DNA from: Calothrix sp. NIES-4105 | GTDB taxonomy: Bacteria; Cyanobacteriota; Cyanobacteriia; Cyanobacteriales; Nostocaceae | NCBI RefSeq assembly: GCF_002368415.1 | Contig: NZ_AP018290.1 | Span: 1,305,470 to 1,369,469 of the forward strand | DNA length: 64,000 bases | Direction of reading: 5' to 3' | Part shown: piece after piece, positions 62,448 to 64,000 of the stretch | How the letters are laid out: each line of letters begins with the position of its first letter | Position numbering within the stretch: the stretch's first letter is position 1 | Translations under genes and position numbers: made by a program | The notes under the pieces: generated by a model | Database searches by the model: none | Told to the model about the DNA's origin: nothing | What the model saw: only the letters and a program-made list of their open reading frames with translations

Positions 62448-64000
62448 TTATGCTTTTGCTAAGAGAGGCGCCGCAGCAAGTAGAGTTTGGGTATATGGGT
62501 GTTGGGGGTTAGCGAAGATTTCTTTAGTGGCGCCAAGTTCGACAATTTTACCACCGTGCATTACTGCGATGCGGTCACATAAAAAGCGCGCTAACCATAA
62601 GTCATGGGTAATAAATAAATACGTTAGCTCGAATTCTTCTTTTAATTCCAACATTAAATCTAAAACTTGTGATTGAACGCTTGCGTCTAACATGCTGACG
62701 GGTTCATCACAAATTATAAGTTTGGGACGGGTAATTAATGCGCGCGCGATAGCTACACGCTGCTGTTGTCCTCCAGAAAGGTCGGATGGACTACGTTCAT
62801 AGTACATTTCAGCAGGCTTTAAACCAACCCGTTCTAACATAGCTATTACTTGCTGCTTCGCTTCTTCTTGTGTAGCTATACCATGAATTAAAAGTGGGTC
62901 GGCAATACTTTGTCCAACTGTCATGGCAGGATTTAAGCAAGCGTGCGGGTCTTGGAACACCATCTGCATTTGGCGCCTTTCTTTCCGCATATCTTGACGC
63001 GATAGTGTTGTAAGCTCGGTACCGAGGAATTCAACTTTACCAGCGGTGGGGCGAATTAATTGTAAAATAGTCCGGGATAACGTGCTTTTACCGCACCCTG
63101 ACTCACCAACTAAACCGAGAATTTCCCCTGGATATAGTTCCAAATTTATACCATCGACGGCTTTAATAGTTTGACCTTGACCTTTAAATAAACGCTCGAT
63201 AAAGTTAGGTTCGATTGTATAATGCTGCTTGAGTTCGGTGACTTTGAGTAACGGCGCCTGAGATTTGACGAATTGCGTGTTCTTGGATGGTATTTGATCG
63301 CTCGTTACTTCGTCTATAGATTGAATATGTAAAGCTGCTTTTAATAATGACTGTGTATATTGATGTTGCGGGTTGCGGAAAACTTCGTCGGTAGTTCCAG
63401 TTTCTACCATCTTGCCGAAGTACATCACACCAATGCGCGAACAGTACTCAGCTACCATTGCTAAATCGTGAGAAATTAGCAGTAACGCCATATTCTCTTC
63501 GCTGCATAACCGAGTAAGTTCTTGTAATATTTGTGCGGAAACCGTGACATCTAAACTAGTTGTTGGCTCATCGGCAACTATTAATTTAGGATTTAATAGC
63601 AGCGCTAACGCGATAGCTACCCGTTGCCGCATTCCACCACTAAATTCATGGGGAAATTGGTTCCACCGACTTGCAGGAATTTTAACTTTTTCTAGAGTTG
63701 CAATTGCTCTGTCTTTAGCTTGCTTGTTTGATAACTCTGGTGCATGTGCTTTAAGAGTTTCCAAACAGTGATTACCAATAGTCATGAGTGGGTCGAGTCG
63801 CGTCATCGGGTCTTGAAACACTAACGCGACTACCTCACCCCGAAATTGTCGCATTTGGGGTGGTGTAAAATCTAATACAGATTGTCCTTTATATATAATT
63901 TTTCCTTCGGTGCGTGAACCACCGGGGAGCAACCGCATTACCGCGCGTCCAAGCGTTGACTTACCACATCCTGATTCACCAACTAACCCCATACGCTCCC
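62448..64000 (-). CDS. Fused peptide/nickel ABC transporter ATPase (DppD-DppF type), 5' partial
   Basis: The open frame covers more than 515 residues and leaves the window at the right, with codons for E-R before MGLVGESGCGKST, so the true start lies outside. Two ATPase domains are in tandem. Domain 1: GESGCGKST, SGGMRQRVAIALALLLNPKL and LIVADEPTTSLDV. Domain 2: GLVGESGCGKSTLSRTI, LSGGQQQRVAIARALITRPK and LIICDEPVSMLDAS. Each ends in the oligopeptide-family tail (HQYTQSLLKAAL; HPYTQTLLAAAPLLAKA). It would energise uptake of oligopeptides, nickel or similar solutes at the inner membrane. Permease genes are not in the window. Confidence 0.92.
   Translation of the reverse strand, partial: ERMGLVGESGCGKSTLGRAVMRLLPGGSRTEGKIIYKGQSVLDFTPPQMRQFRGEVVALVFQDPMTRLDPLMTIGNHCLETLKAHAPELSNKQAKDRAIATLEKVKIPASRWNQFPHEFSGGMRQRVAIALALLLNPKLIVADEPTTSLDVTVSAQILQELTRLCSEENMALLLISHDLAMVAEYCSRIGVMYFGKMVETGTTDEVFRNPQHQYTQSLLKAALHIQSIDEVTSDQIPSKNTQFVKSQAPLLKVTELKQHYTIEPNFIERLFKGQGQTIKAVDGINLELYPGEILGLVGESGCGKSTLSRTILQLIRPTAGKVEFLGTELTTLSRQDMRKERRQMQMVFQDPHACLNPAMTVGQSIADPLLIHGIATQEEAKQQVIAMLERVGLKPAEMYYERSPSDLSGGQQQRVAIARALITRPKLIICDEPVSMLDASVQSQVLDLMLELKEEFELTYLFITHDLWLARFLCDRIAVMHGGKIVELGATKEIFANPQHPYTQTLLAAAPLLAKA

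Overview
The window is chromosomal DNA of a filamentous, probably nitrogen-fixing-lineage cyanobacterium (order Nostocales by gene content and repeat style; the genus is not resolvable). Signs are low GC, cyanobacterial families (DUF1822 beside a sigma-like protein, DUF2949, DUF4336, DUF1636, Uma2 nucleases, LL-diaminopimelate aminotransferase), heptanucleotide short tandem repeats, palindromic dispersed repeats, and a very over-represented palindromic hexamer (GGCGCC, with CGCGCG also common) where related genomes would show the HIP1 octamer GCGATCGC. No tRNA, rRNA, CRISPR array or intact transposase was seen.

Layout. 1-3.5 kb: remnant of a peptide-exporting ABC transporter, glycogen synthase, then three tandem double-glycine-leader peptide genes with a clear terminator. 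3.6-9.7 kb: a ParA/ParB pair, a PemK-type toxin-antitoxin module flanked by direct repeats, cytoplasmic alpha-amylase, an SDR, and a VapBC-like pair whose toxin has a nonsense codon. 9.8-18.1 kb: phosphoglucomutase, a solitary cytosine-5 DNA methyltransferase, a cobalamin riboswitch ahead of a DUF1636 gene, a frameshifted Rpn/DUF4351 gene, a three-gene operon (Cys-rich peptide, SAM methyltransferase, DUF364) and a response regulator. 18.2-20.9 kb: a decayed exopolysaccharide-like locus (cellulose-synthase-like 5' remnant and two DUF3131 remnants). 21-39.7 kb: photolyase, AbrB-family membrane protein, phosphodiesterase, PadR regulator, two sensor kinases, PBP2, two peroxiredoxins, glycogen debranching enzyme, sigma-like/DUF1822 pair, DUF2949. 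39.8-47.8 kb: a nonsense-interrupted Rpn-like gene, then the most unusual locus: a minus-strand operon of a membrane-anchored protein, a Cys-less asparagine-synthetase homologue, a decarboxylase-fold protein lacking the PLP lysine and a zinc-ribbon membrane protein, with a second Cys-less asparagine-synthetase homologue divergent to it. 47.9-64 kb: cation antiporter, FAD monooxygenase, DUF2141, DUF433, dapL, HMA-like protein, DUF4336, two paralogous secreted proteins, LysR regulator, aldo/keto reductase, Nei-type glycosylase, Uma2 protein, a frameshifted AbrB antitoxin beside a duplicated ABC tail, and a fused peptide ABC ATPase running off the right edge.

Functionally, GlgA, phosphoglucomutase, alpha-amylase and the debranching enzyme cover glycogen synthesis and breakdown although they are not an operon. 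The sensor kinases, PadR and LysR proteins and the riboswitch provide local regulation. Accessory stretches show much gene decay by single-base events (A7 and C7 tract frameshifts, single TAA codons), typical of toxin-antitoxin and Rpn-type accessory genes in these genomes, although sequencing error cannot be excluded from the sequence alone.
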